Assembly (NCBI GenBank): GCA_001587635.1
Contig: LNJE01000016.1
Location: 1 to 33,748, forward strand
Direction of reading: 5' to 3'
Length of the DNA: 33,748 nucleotides
DNA from: Methanofastidiosum methylothiophilum
GTDB lineage: Archaea > Methanobacteriota_B > Thermococci > Methanofastidiosales > Methanofastidiosaceae
Shown here: positions 17,833 through 26,777 of the stretch, in pieces
How the letters are laid out: every line of letters starts with the position of its first letter
Position numbering within the stretch: the stretch's first letter is position 1
Made by a program: the position numbers and the translations under genes
The notes under the pieces: generated by a model
The model's input: only the letters and a program-made list of their open reading frames with translations
What the model was told of the DNA's origin: nothing
Databases searched by the model: none

Positions 17833-20797
17833 CATTTATTTAAAATATGCGTTTACCTCCTTTCTAAGAAGAAAGCAAAGAACACTCTTCTCCTTACTTG
17901 CAATATCAATTAGTGTCGCATCTATAGTTGCGATTAGTCTAATGGGAGCCTCTGTTGAGACTACCCTCCAGAGTAGTGTAAAATATTATTTTGGTGGCGA
18001 TTTGAGACTTGATATGGAAACTGTGGGATTTCGAATTGGAAAATTTGATTTTAAAGATACTGAAGATTTTATTATAGGACTGAGGGATACAGGAACTATT
18101 GAAAATTATACCTATATTCTGGATACAATCAGGGGCACGGATATACAAAGGGAGGGAGTTACTCAGACTTTTTTAGGATTAAGAGGAATAGAAATAGGAA
18201 ATTATCCATTATATGATGAAATTCCAGTAATTGATCCTAAAGGTGCAAAATTTAATACTTTAATTAAAGAACCTTATGATATTGCAATAAATGATATATT
18301 GGCTCAAAATCTTAAATTAAAAGTCGGGGATACTCTACCAGTTTTATCAGATAACGGACGAACTGAATTTAAAGTAGTAGGTATTATAAAAGAAGGAGGG
18401 GGAGTTGCAGAGATATTTGGCATAGGATTAATAAAATTCGATACAATTATGGAGCTTCTTAAACTAGAAGAAAAAGATGCGTCTAGCATATTCATAAAAA
18501 CACAAAACGATATTTTGATGTACGAAGCCGAAAGGTCAATCCAAAATCAGTTGATAGATCGGAACAAATATAAAATTAGTGTTTCAAACTATGTAGAACA
18601 AAATGAAGTAACTATCCAAATATTAAGACCGGTACTACAATTTTTTAATCTTGCGGGCATTATTTCCCTCTTAGTTGGCGCAATTGGGATAATTACTACG
18701 ATGTTTATATCAATGAAAGAAAGAAAAAAAGAAATTGGAACAATGAAAGCAATAGGTATTAAAAGTTCCCAAGTTATCAATTTCTTTCTGTTTGAGGCGC
18801 TAATTTTAGGCATTACTGGTAGTTTTTTTGGTGTTGTTCTAGGGATAATATTATCAACTCAACTTGTGCATATTGCTGAAGGTATATTTAATACAACTTT
18901 ATACTTAGTTATTGATAATTATGTTTTGTTATATGGATTTTTAGTTGGAGTATTCTCTGTGTTTACTTTTCAGATAGTGCCGGCTTATATCGGTAGTCAG
19001 ATTAGACCAATCATAGTTCTCAAGGATATAGAAGGCGAAAAGCCTTTTTATAGAGATTGGGGATTTTTAAAAATAGTTTTTATATCTTTCATAGTTTTTT
19101 GGGGAATATTATACTTGAATTTGCGTTCATTTTTGTTAGTATTGGGAGTATTTGGATTGATATTTTTAATGTTTATTTTTACATTTGTCGCAAGGTATAT
19201 AATTAAATTAGTTTCGAGATTCCCAACGTTTAATCTTGTTTCATTTAAGTTAGGGTTAAGAAGTATTGAAAGAAATCATTGGACTGTTGCAACAGCGCTT
19301 TTAGCCATTTCAATTGGCCTTGGTAGTGTCGGAGGGGTCCTTACTACTGGGGAAGGGCTTAAAGATTTCGTAGCAGATGCATTTTCTTCATTTGCAGATT
19401 ACGATATTCAAATAAACGGCATATCTAATTCAAAAATTTCGGATATGGAAGAAAGATTATTGTTAATGGAGGAAGTCAAAACAGTATACAAAACAATTGA
19501 TGGATTTTCAGGTTTAAATTTAACTATACATGAAATAAATGGCAAACCAATGTTTCGATATATTAGCGATCTTACTGAAGATAAGAGAATAAAGGCAGAA
19601 GAAAAATGTATTAATGTAAATTTGGGGGGGAGGAATTTAGAATTTAATCCACTCAGTTCTGCTACTTTCAAGACTACACAGGGAAGACTTTTAGGAAAAG
19701 AGGATATTGGTAAAAATAACATAATTGTTTCAACTCAATGTGTTGATACATTTGGAATTAGATTAGGGGATACTATCACTTTCCAGTACAATGATTATTA
19801 TTTCGATATGAAGATTATTGGGATTTATGCACCTAGTTTTCAAGGAGGCGGGCCGCCTTCATCTAATCTAGGAATTCTTACATCTACAGAAACTCTAGAT
19901 AAATTAAGAAGATCCTCTTCGAATAAAGATTTTAATATACTCGAGATTAATGGAATTAAATTAGTAGACTATACAAAATCATTGCCACAAGAGCAGTCAA
20001 AATTAATATCTATTTTATCTAAAACTCGAGTGAACATAGTAGGATTAAATTTTGAATCGGAATATTTTGAAACTCATAGTAATGAAAAAATAATTATTTC
20101 TAAAAGATTGGCCGAATCATTTGGATTGAAGATTGGCGATTCTATTACATTAGAAGAAAATAAATACCAAAAAACATTTTTTATCCATGATATTAAAGAA
20201 GGGCCTTTTAATGTGGATTCAGAAATTATTATTCCTTATTCTTCACTTAAAGGAGCTTTTCCGGATATATACACATATACCTTGAATGTGGTGGCTAAAG
20301 AAGGTCAAGTGCCTACTTTATCAAAAAAAGTCAAAGCTATGTTTTCACCAGAATATTATGTATTTGAATCTTCAGAAGTTCTTTCTATTGTGAACAGGCT
20401 TATCGATCAAGTTGTAATTCCAATATCTTTACTTGCTTCGTTTTCCCTTTTTGTCGCCATTATAGTTATTTCAAATACAATGTATCTATCTATAATTGAT
20501 AGAAAGAGGGAGATAGGAATTATGAAGGCGATAGGTGCAAGTAATTTAACAGTATTAAAAAATCTAGCAATAGAAAATTTAACTATTGGCGCAATTGGAG
20601 GAATACTCTCTTTAATTGTTCTGTATGTTTCATTTTTTGGAATATCTGTCATTCTACAGATAGGAGAAACTCCAATTAATTCATTTGTCTTAATAGGTAT
20701 ATTTTTGTTGTCATTAGTTGTATCGGTTATTGCTTCGATTATACCTGCATACAATGTCTCAAAAATACGGCCATTGTCAGTTCTAAGATACGAATAG
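17810..20797 (+). CDS. Large FtsX/MacB-family ABC permease
   Basis: The 995 residues carry two FtsX-type halves in one chain. Each begins with one span (SLLAISISVASIVAISLMG; ALLAISIGLGSVGG), then a MacB-like extracellular domain, then three spans with the typical cytoplasmic coupling segment (SMKERKKEIGTMKAIG near 300; DRKREIGIMKAIGA near 905). Extra spans join the halves around 405-460. The chain ends in IPAYNVSKIRPLSVLRYE, the usual FtsX end. One copy could therefore supply the whole transmembrane part of the transporter, like a LolC-LolE fusion. Such systems move lipids, lipoproteins or peptides, or drive envelope work; the substrate is unknown. GGGAG lies just before the ATG. Confidence 0.9.
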   Translation: MLENSKINIYLKYAFTSFLRRKQRTLFSLLAISISVASIVAISLMGASVETTLQSSVKYYFGGDLRLDMETVGFRIGKFDFKDTEDFIIGLRDTGTIENYTYILDTIRGTDIQREGVTQTFLGLRGIEIGNYPLYDEIPVIDPKGAKFNTLIKEPYDIAINDILAQNLKLKVGDTLPVLSDNGRTEFKVVGIIKEGGGVAEIFGIGLIKFDTIMELLKLEEKDASSIFIKTQNDILMYEAERSIQNQLIDRNKYKISVSNYVEQNEVTIQILRPVLQFFNLAGIISLLVGAIGIITTMFISMKERKKEIGTMKAIGIKSSQVINFFLFEALILGITGSFFGVVLGIILSTQLVHIAEGIFNTTLYLVIDNYVLLYGFLVGVFSVFTFQIVPAYIGSQIRPIIVLKDIEGEKPFYRDWGFLKIVFISFIVFWGILYLNLRSFLLVLGVFGLIFLMFIFTFVARYIIKLVSRFPTFNLVSFKLGLRSIERNHWTVATALLAISIGLGSVGGVLTTGEGLKDFVADAFSSFADYDIQINGISNSKISDMEERLLLMEEVKTVYKTIDGFSGLNLTIHEINGKPMFRYISDLTEDKRIKAEEKCINVNLGGRNLEFNPLSSATFKTTQGRLLGKEDIGKNNIIVSTQCVDTFGIRLGDTITFQYNDYYFDMKIIGIYAPSFQGGGPPSSNLGILTSTETLDKLRRSSSNKDFNILEINGIKLVDYTKSLPQEQSKLISILSKTRVNIVGLNFESEYFETHSNEKIIISKRLAESFGLKIGDSITLEENKYQKTFFIHDIKEGPFNVDSEIIIPYSSLKGAFPDIYTYTLNVVAKEGQVPTLSKKVKAMFSPEYYVFESSEVLSIVNRLIDQVVIPISLLASFSLFVAIIVISNTMYLSIIDRKREIGIMKAIGASNLTVLKNLAIENLTIGAIGGILSLIVLYVSFFGISVILQIGETPINSFVLIGIFLLSLVVSVIASIIPAYNVSKIRPLSVLRYE

Positions 20798-20843
20798 GTA
20801 ATGTCTAACATTCTTTAAACAAAAATAAAATAAAACCGAAAAT

Positions 20844-20852
20844 TTTATAAAT
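20844..20852 (+). promoter_or_regulatory. TATA box of the grpE-dnaK-dnaJ region
   Basis: CCGAAAA followed by TTTATAAAT is a good BRE/TATA pair. Transcription should begin near 20873, 160 bases before grpE, leaving an unusually long leader for this genome. Confidence 0.55.
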
Positions 20853-20884
20853 AGATTGATTAGATTAACTTTAGGTGAACTTAA

Positions 20885-21013
20885 GTGACCATTTCACAAA
20901 GCTGTCAAACGAGGATCTTTATAAGAGATTTCAACAGTTTTTTTGAAAAACTTGAGAAAACTATTATGTACCTAGGCTGTGCACTGACTTCTCAAAAGAA
21001 AATCAATCTATAA
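20885..21013 (+). CDS. Possible 42-residue small protein in the grpE leader
   Basis: A GTG at 20885 is preceded by AGGTGA (20873-20878) at standard spacing and lies just after the expected transcription start. The frame stays open for 42 codons to TAA at 21011-21013, 18 bases before grpE, which has its own AAGGTG site. The predicted product reads SQSCQTRIFIRDFNSFFEKL in its middle and contains two cysteines; I recognise no family. The same bases can form a nested hairpin, so a structured leader is the competing explanation. Confidence 0.35.
   Translation: MTISQSCQTRIFIRDFNSFFEKLEKTIMYLGCALTSQKKINL
20899..20944 (+). promoter_or_regulatory. Nested hairpin and T-run in the chaperone leader
   Basis: The outer arms AAGCTGT (20899-20905) and ACAGTTT (20934-20940) pair over seven positions (one G-U). 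The inner arms ATCTTT (20915-20920) and AGAGAT (20924-20929) pair over six (one G-U) around a 3-base loop. Seven T residues (20938-20944) end the structure. It could act as an attenuator, a thermosensitive leader or simply an RNA processing site. No energy calculation was possible. Confidence 0.4.
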
Positions 21014-21031
21014 ATAAGTAAAGGTGTTTTA

Positions 21032-21565
21032 ATGGAAGAAAATAATGAAAATCTTGAAAATAAAATCAGTGAACTTGAAAATAAAGTCATGGAACTCGAA
21101 CAACAGCTTTCTGAGAGTGAATCAATGCAAAAAGAACAATATGAGAGACTTCTAAGGAGTGAAGCAGATTTTCAAAACCTTAAGAAACGCACGGAGAAAG
21201 AAAAGGAAGATACTAAAAAATATGCATTACAGGAAGTCATAATGGGAATACTAAACGTGCTTGATCATATCGAAAGAGGGATAAAAGCATACAAAGACTC
21301 TGAAAAAGAATTACTAGATCGGGAAGAAGTTCTTATGGGTTTAGAATTAATTTATAAAGATCTTAAAAACGTTTTACGTTCACATGGGTTATGTGAAATA
21401 GAATGCCTCGGGAAAGAATTTGATCCGTTCTTCCATGAAGCAATGGCCATTATTTGTTCAAACGAAACGGAAGAAAATACAGTAGTAGAAGAATTTCAAA
21501 AAGGGTATATTTTAAATGATAGGGTCATAAGACACTCAAAAGTGAAGGTTACTAAAAAAGAATAA
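21032..21565 (+). CDS. grpE: Nucleotide exchange factor GrpE
   Basis: GrpE opens the DnaK nucleotide cleft to release ADP, and it often acts as a thermosensor through its helix pair. The 177 residues show the long N-terminal coiled coil (NKISELENKVMELEQQL and onward), the central SEADFQNLKKRTEKEKEDTKKYA helix region, and the C-terminal beta domain with LGKEFDPFFHEAM and NDRVIRHSKVKV, all intact. AAGGTG about 7 bases before the ATG is the ribosome binding site. It is first of three chaperone genes, with gaps of 35 and 32 bases. In archaea the whole set is of bacterial origin by horizontal transfer, known for the family rather than shown here. Confidence 0.95.
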   Translation: MEENNENLENKISELENKVMELEQQLSESESMQKEQYERLLRSEADFQNLKKRTEKEKEDTKKYALQEVIMGILNVLDHIERGIKAYKDSEKELLDREEVLMGLELIYKDLKNVLRSHGLCEIECLGKEFDPFFHEAMAIICSNETEENTVVEEFQKGYILNDRVIRHSKVKVTKKE

Positions 21566-21600
21566 TGAAAATAATAATATAATTAAATGAGGTGGATTAT

Positions 21601-23511
21601 ATGGGAAAAGTATTAGGAATTGATTTAGGAACAACAAATTCATGTATGGCTATAATGGATAAAGGTCAGCCTCTTGTAATACCAAATGCAGAAGGAGGTA
21701 GAACTACTCCATCGGTCGTAGGTGTATCTTCTAAAGGGGAATGGTTAGTTGGTAGAGTAGCAAAAAATCAAATTGTATCAAATCCAGAAAATACTGCTTA
21801 TTCAGTTAAGAGATTTATTGGAAGAAGATATGACGAAGTTGACAGCGAAAAAAAAATTATTCAATTTGGCATTACGTCTGGAAATAATCAAGAAGTAAGA
21901 ATTGTTCTTAGTGGTAAAGACTACACTCCCGAAGAACTATCTGCAAAAATTCTAAAAAAATTAAAAGAAGATGCGGAAACATACCTAGGAGAAAAAATAA
22001 CTGAAGCAGTTATTACTGTACCCGCATACTTTAATGATTCTCAAAGAAAGGCCACTAAAGATGCGGGGGAAATTGCTGGATTAAAAGTGCTAAGAATTAT
22101 CAATGAGCCTACTGCGGCAACATTAGCCTATGGATTAGATAAACAACATGAGCAGACAATCCTAGTTTACGATCTTGGTGGAGGTACTTTTGATGTTTCT
22201 ATTCTTGAAATAGGAGATGGGGTGTTTGAAGTTAAATCTACTAATGGGGATACACATCTTGGTGGAGATGACTGGGATCAGCGTATTGTTGAATGGTTAG
22301 TTGAAGAATATAAAAAGCAGTATGGAAAAAACATAACTAATGATAAAATGGCAATGCAACGATTAAAAGAAGCTGCTGAAAAAGCAAAGATAGAACTATC
22401 TGGACTTGCAGAAACTTCAATAAACTTGCCATATTTGACTGCAGATGAAACTGGGCCAAAACATCTTGAAGTGAATTTATCTAAATCTAAATTCGAAGCA
22501 ATGACAAAAGATCTATTGGAAAGAACAATGAAACCAATTCAACAGGCAATGTCAGATGCTAAAGTAGAACCTGAAGATATTGACTCAATTCTCCTTATAG
22601 GGGGGTCTACAAGAATGCCCCAAGTATATAATTATGTGAAACAGTACTTTGCAAAAGAACCGAGAAGAGATATTAATCCTGATGAATGTGTTGCAATCGG
22701 TGCGGGGATACAAGGGGGCGTACTAAAAGGTGAAGTAAAAGATGTACTTCTTTTAGATGTCACTCCACTATCTTTAGGAATTGAAACTTTAGGTGGAGTA
22801 TTCACAAAATTGATTGATAGAAATACAACCATACCTACAAAGAAGAGTGAAGTCTTTTCAACAGCAACAGATAACCAATCTTCAGTAGAAATACATGTGC
22901 TCCAAGGAGAAAGACCAATGGCGGCGGATAATCATACTCTAGGTAAGTTTACATTAAGTGGGATTCCTCCTGCACCAAGAGGCATTCCTCAAATAGAAGT
23001 CACATTTGATATAGATGCAAATGGAATTTTAAACGTTACAGCTAAGGACAAGGGAACTGGAAAAGAACAAAGCATTACAATTCAAGCATCAGCAAATCTG
23101 TCTAAAAGTGAAATAGATAATCTAAAAAAAGAAGCTGAAGCTCATGCACAAGAAGATCTCAAAAAGAAAGATTTAGTGGAAGCAAGAAATCAGGCAGATA
23201 CTGTGATTTATACCACAGAAAAAGCAATAAAAGACTTCGCAGAAAAAATAGATTCTTCCAAAAAATCGGAATTAGAAGGATTGATTGCAGATTTAAAAAA
23301 TGCAATGAGTGGAACAAATTCTCAAGATATAATTGCCAAAACAGAAACACTTTCAAAAGCAATGTATGAAGTCAGTGCTAAAATTTATCAACAGACTCAA
23401 GATACAAAGGAGCAACCACAACAAGGACAAAAAAATGATGATCAATCTAATGCAGGCGATAGGATATATGATGCAGATTTTGAGGTAACTGATGAGGATA
23501 AAAAAGATTAA
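21601..23511 (+). CDS. dnaK: Hsp70 chaperone DnaK
   Basis: DnaK is the ATP-driven chaperone that binds exposed hydrophobic peptides, together with DnaJ and GrpE. The 636 residues include the phosphate-binding GIDLGTTNSCMAIM at the start, VPAYFNDSQRKATKDAG, VYDLGGGTFDVS and LIGGSTRMPQV in the ATPase domain. The linker DVLLLDVTPLSLGIETLGG and the substrate-binding beta sandwich follow, then an alpha lid and a Gln/Asp-rich tail ending DADFEVTDEDKKD. GAGGTGG at 21588-21594 fits the ATG at 21601; the in-frame GTG at 21592 falls inside that site and is rejected. The length is as in bacteria. Confidence 0.97.
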   Translation: MGKVLGIDLGTTNSCMAIMDKGQPLVIPNAEGGRTTPSVVGVSSKGEWLVGRVAKNQIVSNPENTAYSVKRFIGRRYDEVDSEKKIIQFGITSGNNQEVRIVLSGKDYTPEELSAKILKKLKEDAETYLGEKITEAVITVPAYFNDSQRKATKDAGEIAGLKVLRIINEPTAATLAYGLDKQHEQTILVYDLGGGTFDVSILEIGDGVFEVKSTNGDTHLGGDDWDQRIVEWLVEEYKKQYGKNITNDKMAMQRLKEAAEKAKIELSGLAETSINLPYLTADETGPKHLEVNLSKSKFEAMTKDLLERTMKPIQQAMSDAKVEPEDIDSILLIGGSTRMPQVYNYVKQYFAKEPRRDINPDECVAIGAGIQGGVLKGEVKDVLLLDVTPLSLGIETLGGVFTKLIDRNTTIPTKKSEVFSTATDNQSSVEIHVLQGERPMAADNHTLGKFTLSGIPPAPRGIPQIEVTFDIDANGILNVTAKDKGTGKEQSITIQASANLSKSEIDNLKKEAEAHAQEDLKKKDLVEARNQADTVIYTTEKAIKDFAEKIDSSKKSELEGLIADLKNAMSGTNSQDIIAKTETLSKAMYEVSAKIYQQTQDTKEQPQQGQKNDDQSNAGDRIYDADFEVTDEDKKD

Positions 23512-23543
23512 TTTATTTTTATTTTAATTTTTGAGGTTTTAGG

Positions 23544-24668
23544 ATGGCTAAAAGAGACTATTATGAGATTCTTGAATTAAATAAAAATGCAACTGAAGAT
23601 GAAATTAAAAAATCGTACAGAAGACTTGCAAAAAAATACCATCCTGACTTAAATAAAGGAGATAAATCTGCAGAAGAAAAATTCAAAGAAATATCTGAAG
23701 CATATGAAGTTTTGATGGATAAAAATAAAAAAGCTAATTATGATACATATGGTCATGCTGGAGTAAACAATAACTTTGGCAGAGAAGGATTTGAATGGAA
23801 TCATTTTACTCATTTTTCAGATCTCGAAGATATATTTGGCAGAGGATTTGGTAGTGGAGGATTTGGAGACTCTATTTTTGACATATTCTTTGGATCTTCC
23901 GGCCAAAGAGGTGAAAGCTACAGACCTCAAAGAGGTAGGGATCTAAAAACTAGTATATCTATAACACTTGAAGAAGCATACACTGGAACTAAAAAATCTA
24001 TTAAAATGACTAAAGGATTAAAATGTTCTGATTGTCATGGAACCGGATCCAAAGGTGGAATGCCTCCAAAAGTATGTCCTGCATGTGGGGGTTCTGGAAG
24101 AGTTCAAGCTAGAAAAGACACAGTATTCGGTACCTTTGCAACAGTTACTGTATGTAATACTTGCGGAGGTAGAGGCAAAGTTATCGTAGAAAAATGCCCT
24201 AAATGTAGCGGTACGGGTAGTGTAAGGGGGGAAAAAACTATTAACATTGATATTCCTAAAGGTATTGAAAATGGAAACACCCTTAGAATATCCCAAGAAG
24301 GAGAAATAGGATCTGTTGGAGGCCCTCCAGGGGACCTATATGTTGAAATAAGGATAATCCCACATAATATTTTCAAGAGAGAAAATGCAGATTTAATATA
24401 TTTACAATCAATTGGAGTAGCACAAGCTGCTTTAGGATGTTCTTTATCAGTACCTACAATTGGTGGACGGGCAAATGTTAAAGTTCCAGCTGGGACTCAA
24501 CCAGACACAATTTTGAGATTGAAGGGTAAGGGCATGCCTAAAATTAGGGGTTATGGAACAGGAGATTTATTAATAAAAATAGTTGTTGAAATACCGAAAA
24601 ATATAACTTCGGAAGAGAAAGATCTATTAAAAAAATATGCACAAATTAGGAAAGAAAATATTAACTAA
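23544..24668 (+). CDS. dnaJ: Co-chaperone DnaJ (Hsp40, type I)
   Basis: DnaJ delivers substrates to DnaK and stimulates its ATPase. The 374 residues form a complete type I protein: J domain 1-70 with HPD at 33-35, a Gly/Phe-rich linker (about 75-125), a zinc domain with four CxxCxGxG repeats (CSDCHGTG, CPACGGSG, CNTCGGRG, CPKCSGTG) and two C-terminal substrate-binding domains with PAGTQPDTILRLKGKGMP. GAGG with a following TTTTAGG lies before the ATG, giving two possible ribosome binding sites. It is the last gene of the grpE-dnaK-dnaJ cluster; a TATA box for the next gene follows. Confidence 0.97.
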   Translation: MAKRDYYEILELNKNATEDEIKKSYRRLAKKYHPDLNKGDKSAEEKFKEISEAYEVLMDKNKKANYDTYGHAGVNNNFGREGFEWNHFTHFSDLEDIFGRGFGSGGFGDSIFDIFFGSSGQRGESYRPQRGRDLKTSISITLEEAYTGTKKSIKMTKGLKCSDCHGTGSKGGMPPKVCPACGGSGRVQARKDTVFGTFATVTVCNTCGGRGKVIVEKCPKCSGTGSVRGEKTINIDIPKGIENGNTLRISQEGEIGSVGGPPGDLYVEIRIIPHNIFKRENADLIYLQSIGVAQAALGCSLSVPTIGGRANVKVPAGTQPDTILRLKGKGMPKIRGYGTGDLLIKIVVEIPKNITSEEKDLLKKYAQIRKENIN

Positions 24669-24674
24669 TACTAA

Positions 24675-24684
24675 CATATAAATA
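24675..24684 (+). promoter_or_regulatory. TATA box of the HAD-like gene
   Basis: CATATAAATA is centred 31 bases before the ATG at 24711 and 46 before the ATG at 24726; transcription should start near 24706. This separates the HAD-like gene from the chaperone cluster. Confidence 0.45.
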
Positions 24685-24710
24685 CTGACATATCTATTTT
24701 AATTTATATT

Positions 24711-25142
24711 ATGAAGGGAAAAAAGATGGATTATCTTAGAGAGAATATTGGACTTAATGGAAAAAAAACTAGCCCTAAACTGATTGAAGGGCTAAAGAAT
24801 TTTATTATTGATATTGATGGCGTAATTTGTGATGATATTCCAAATGAGGAATCAGATAGAATGGCTACTGCAAAGGAGATACCTAATGCCAAGGCTACAA
24901 TAAACAAATGGTATGAAGAAGGCCACATTATAACTTTTTTTACCTCAAGAACTCAAAAAGAGCGAGACGTAACTATAAAATGGTTAGAAGAACACGGGTT
25001 TAAATATCACAACATTATCTTTGGGAAACCTAGAGGAGGCAACTATCATTATATTGACGACAAAGATATAAGGGCCACAAGATTTGAAGGAAAATTTGGG
25101 GAATTTGTTAAAAAAACTAGAGAAATCCAAGTTTTTGAATAA
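24711..25142 (+). CDS. Small HAD-superfamily hydrolase-like protein
   Basis: The 143 residues have the HAD motif I nucleophile and acid as Asp34 and Asp36 (FIIDIDGVICDD), motif II as TFFTSRTQKE, a motif III lysine region FGKPRGGNYH and a motif IV acidic pair HYIDDKDI. There is no large cap domain; a short insert follows motif I, so a phosphatase acting on a large or phosphosugar-type substrate is possible. The function is otherwise unknown. A second in-frame ATG at 24726 has GAAGGGA at good spacing upstream, so the true protein may be 138 residues long. Confidence 0.72.
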   Translation: MKGKKMDYLRENIGLNGKKTSPKLIEGLKNFIIDIDGVICDDIPNEESDRMATAKEIPNAKATINKWYEEGHIITFFTSRTQKERDVTIKWLEEHGFKYHNIIFGKPRGGNYHYIDDKDIRATRFEGKFGEFVKKTREIQVFE

Positions 25143-25191
25143 AAGTATATTACTTTAAATTTGTGTATAAGATATAATCCTTGCAGCTAAA

Positions 25192-25284
25192 ATGGATATG
25201 GGGAAAGAAATATTTACTGATATATTTTTGGCTCAAATGTACTGTAAAGTATTTAGTCAAATCCACCAAATTAGCTACCATTAA
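25192..25284 (+). CDS. Weak candidate 30-residue ORF
   Basis: An ATG at 25192 lies about 26 bases after a TATA-like GTATAAG (25165-25171) and opens a 30-codon frame. There is no other support. The rest of the 210-base gap between the HAD-like gene and the CysRS-like gene holds only the TATA box of the latter. Confidence 0.12.
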   Translation: MDMGKEIFTDIFLAQMYCKVFSQIHQISYH

Positions 25285-25325
25285 GAGATAAATTTTCTAA
25301 TTATTTTTTTATCTTTAGGTAATTT

Positions 25326-25334
25326 TTTATATAG
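25326..25334 (+). promoter_or_regulatory. TATA box of the CysRS-like gene
   Basis: TTTATATAG is centred 23 bases before the ATG at 25353, with no ribosome binding site; a leaderless transcript is expected. Confidence 0.5.
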
Positions 25335-25352
25335 ATTAATATTTGATTATTC

Positions 25353-26763
25353 ATGGAGAATGATTTAAATCAACAAATTATTAATAATAAAAAATCTATT
25401 AAATTCTATAACTCTCTTTCTAAAAAAATAGACACTCTAAATTTTAAAGAGAATACAGAAGTAAAAATGTTTACTTGTGGTCCTTCGATATATAGGAAAC
25501 CTCACATTGGTAACTACAGAACTTTTTTGTTTGAAGATATACTCCAAAGGTATTTGGAATATTCTGGCTACAAAGTTAAAAGACTGATGAATTTTACAGA
25601 TATAGAAGATAAAGCTATTGAAGAAGCTAGACTTAAAGGAATAACAGTAAAAGAATTAACACAAGAAATAGCAATACTATTTCTTGAAGACTTAAAACTT
25701 CTAAATATAAAAGTTCCAACTTTCATTGTTAGATCAACTGAAGCAATTGAAGAAATTATTTGTATTATTTCAAAGCTTTTGGAAAAGGAGCATGCTTACT
25801 ATTACAAAGGGGACATTTATTTTGATCCAACAAAATTTAAAGGATTTGGTAAGCTATACGGGATTGATATGACTAAATGGCCTAAGAAAAAAATTCGATT
25901 TAAACGAGATAATTATTCTTACAATATGTGGAATTTAGGAGATTTTATTTTATGGCATTCATGTAAAGATGAAAACTATCCATGTTGGGATGCACCAATA
26001 GGTAGAGGTTGGCCGGCATGGAATGTCCAAGATCCAGGAATAATTCTTCATTCTTTAGGAACTAAAGTTGATATTTGTTGTGGGGGGATTGATAATCGAT
26101 TAATGCACCACGACTATAACATCGCCATAATGGAAAGTTATTCTGGGGAGGATTTTTGCCCTTACTGGCTGCACGGGCATCATTTATTTGTTGATGGGAA
26201 GAAGATGTCAAAAAGAAAAAAGAATATATTATACATTGAGGATCTCATCGAAAANNNNNNNNNNNNNNNNNNNNNNNNNNNNNNNNNNNNNNNNNNNNNN
26301 NNNNNNNNNNNNNNNNNNNNNNNNNNNNNNNNNNNNNNNNNNNNNNNNNNNNNNNNNNNNNNNNNNNNNNNNNNNNNNNNNNNNNNNNNNNNNNNNNNNN
26401 NNNNNNNNNNNNNNNNNNNNNNNNNNNNNNNNNNNNNNNNNNNNNNNNNNNNNNNNNNNNNNNNNNNNNNNNNNNNNNNNNNNNNNNNNNNNNNNNNNNN
26501 NNNNNNNNNNNNNNNNNNNNNNNNNNNNNNNNNNNNNNNNNNNNNNNNNNNNNNNNNNNNNNNNNNNNNNNNNNNNNNNNNNNNNNNNNNNNNNNNNNNN
26601 NNNNNNNNNNNNNNNNNNNNNNNNNNNNNNNNNNNNNNNNNNNNNNNNNNNNNNNNNNNNNNNNNNNNNNNNNNNNNNNNNNNNNNNNNNNNNNNNNNNN
26701 NNNNNNNNNNNNNNNNNNNNNNNNNNGATAGATGAAGTATTGAAAGTAATTTTTACAAATTGA
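25353..26763 (+). CDS. Divergent cysteinyl-tRNA-synthetase-like protein (interrupted by assembly gap)
   Basis: The first 300 residues follow the CysRS catalytic domain closely: MFTCGPSIYRKPHIGNYRTF (HIGH as HIGN, 51-54), NFTDIEDKAIEEA, NLGDFILW, and KMSKR at 284-288 for KMSKS. Canonical CysRS holds a zinc ion that recognises cysteine through two Cys, one His and one Glu. Here Cys42 and His252 remain, but the WHIEC cysteine is Asp227 (AWNVQDPG) and the HHENE glutamate is Asn256 (HHDYN). It may thus be a paralogue with another substrate rather than the housekeeping enzyme. Bases 26255-26726 are N; the tail IDEVLKVIFTN after the gap is in a different frame, so the gap length is probably only an estimate. 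Confidence 0.7.
26255..26726. other. Assembly gap of 472 N
   Basis: This is an unbroken run of N within the CysRS-like gene. The flanking coding frames do not agree through it, which suggests that the stated length is not exact. Confidence 0.99.
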
Positions 26764-26777
26764 ATCTATGTGATAAA

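Noticed and set aside
21009..21017. CTATAAATA as the grpE TATA box
   Set aside because: It is only about 15-20 bases from the ATG and would remove the AAGGTG ribosome binding site from the transcript; the box at 20844-20852 fits better.
26188..26763. A separate gene spanning the run of N
   Set aside because: Open frames through N are artefacts; only the short tail before 26763 can be coding, most likely the end of the CysRS-like gene.
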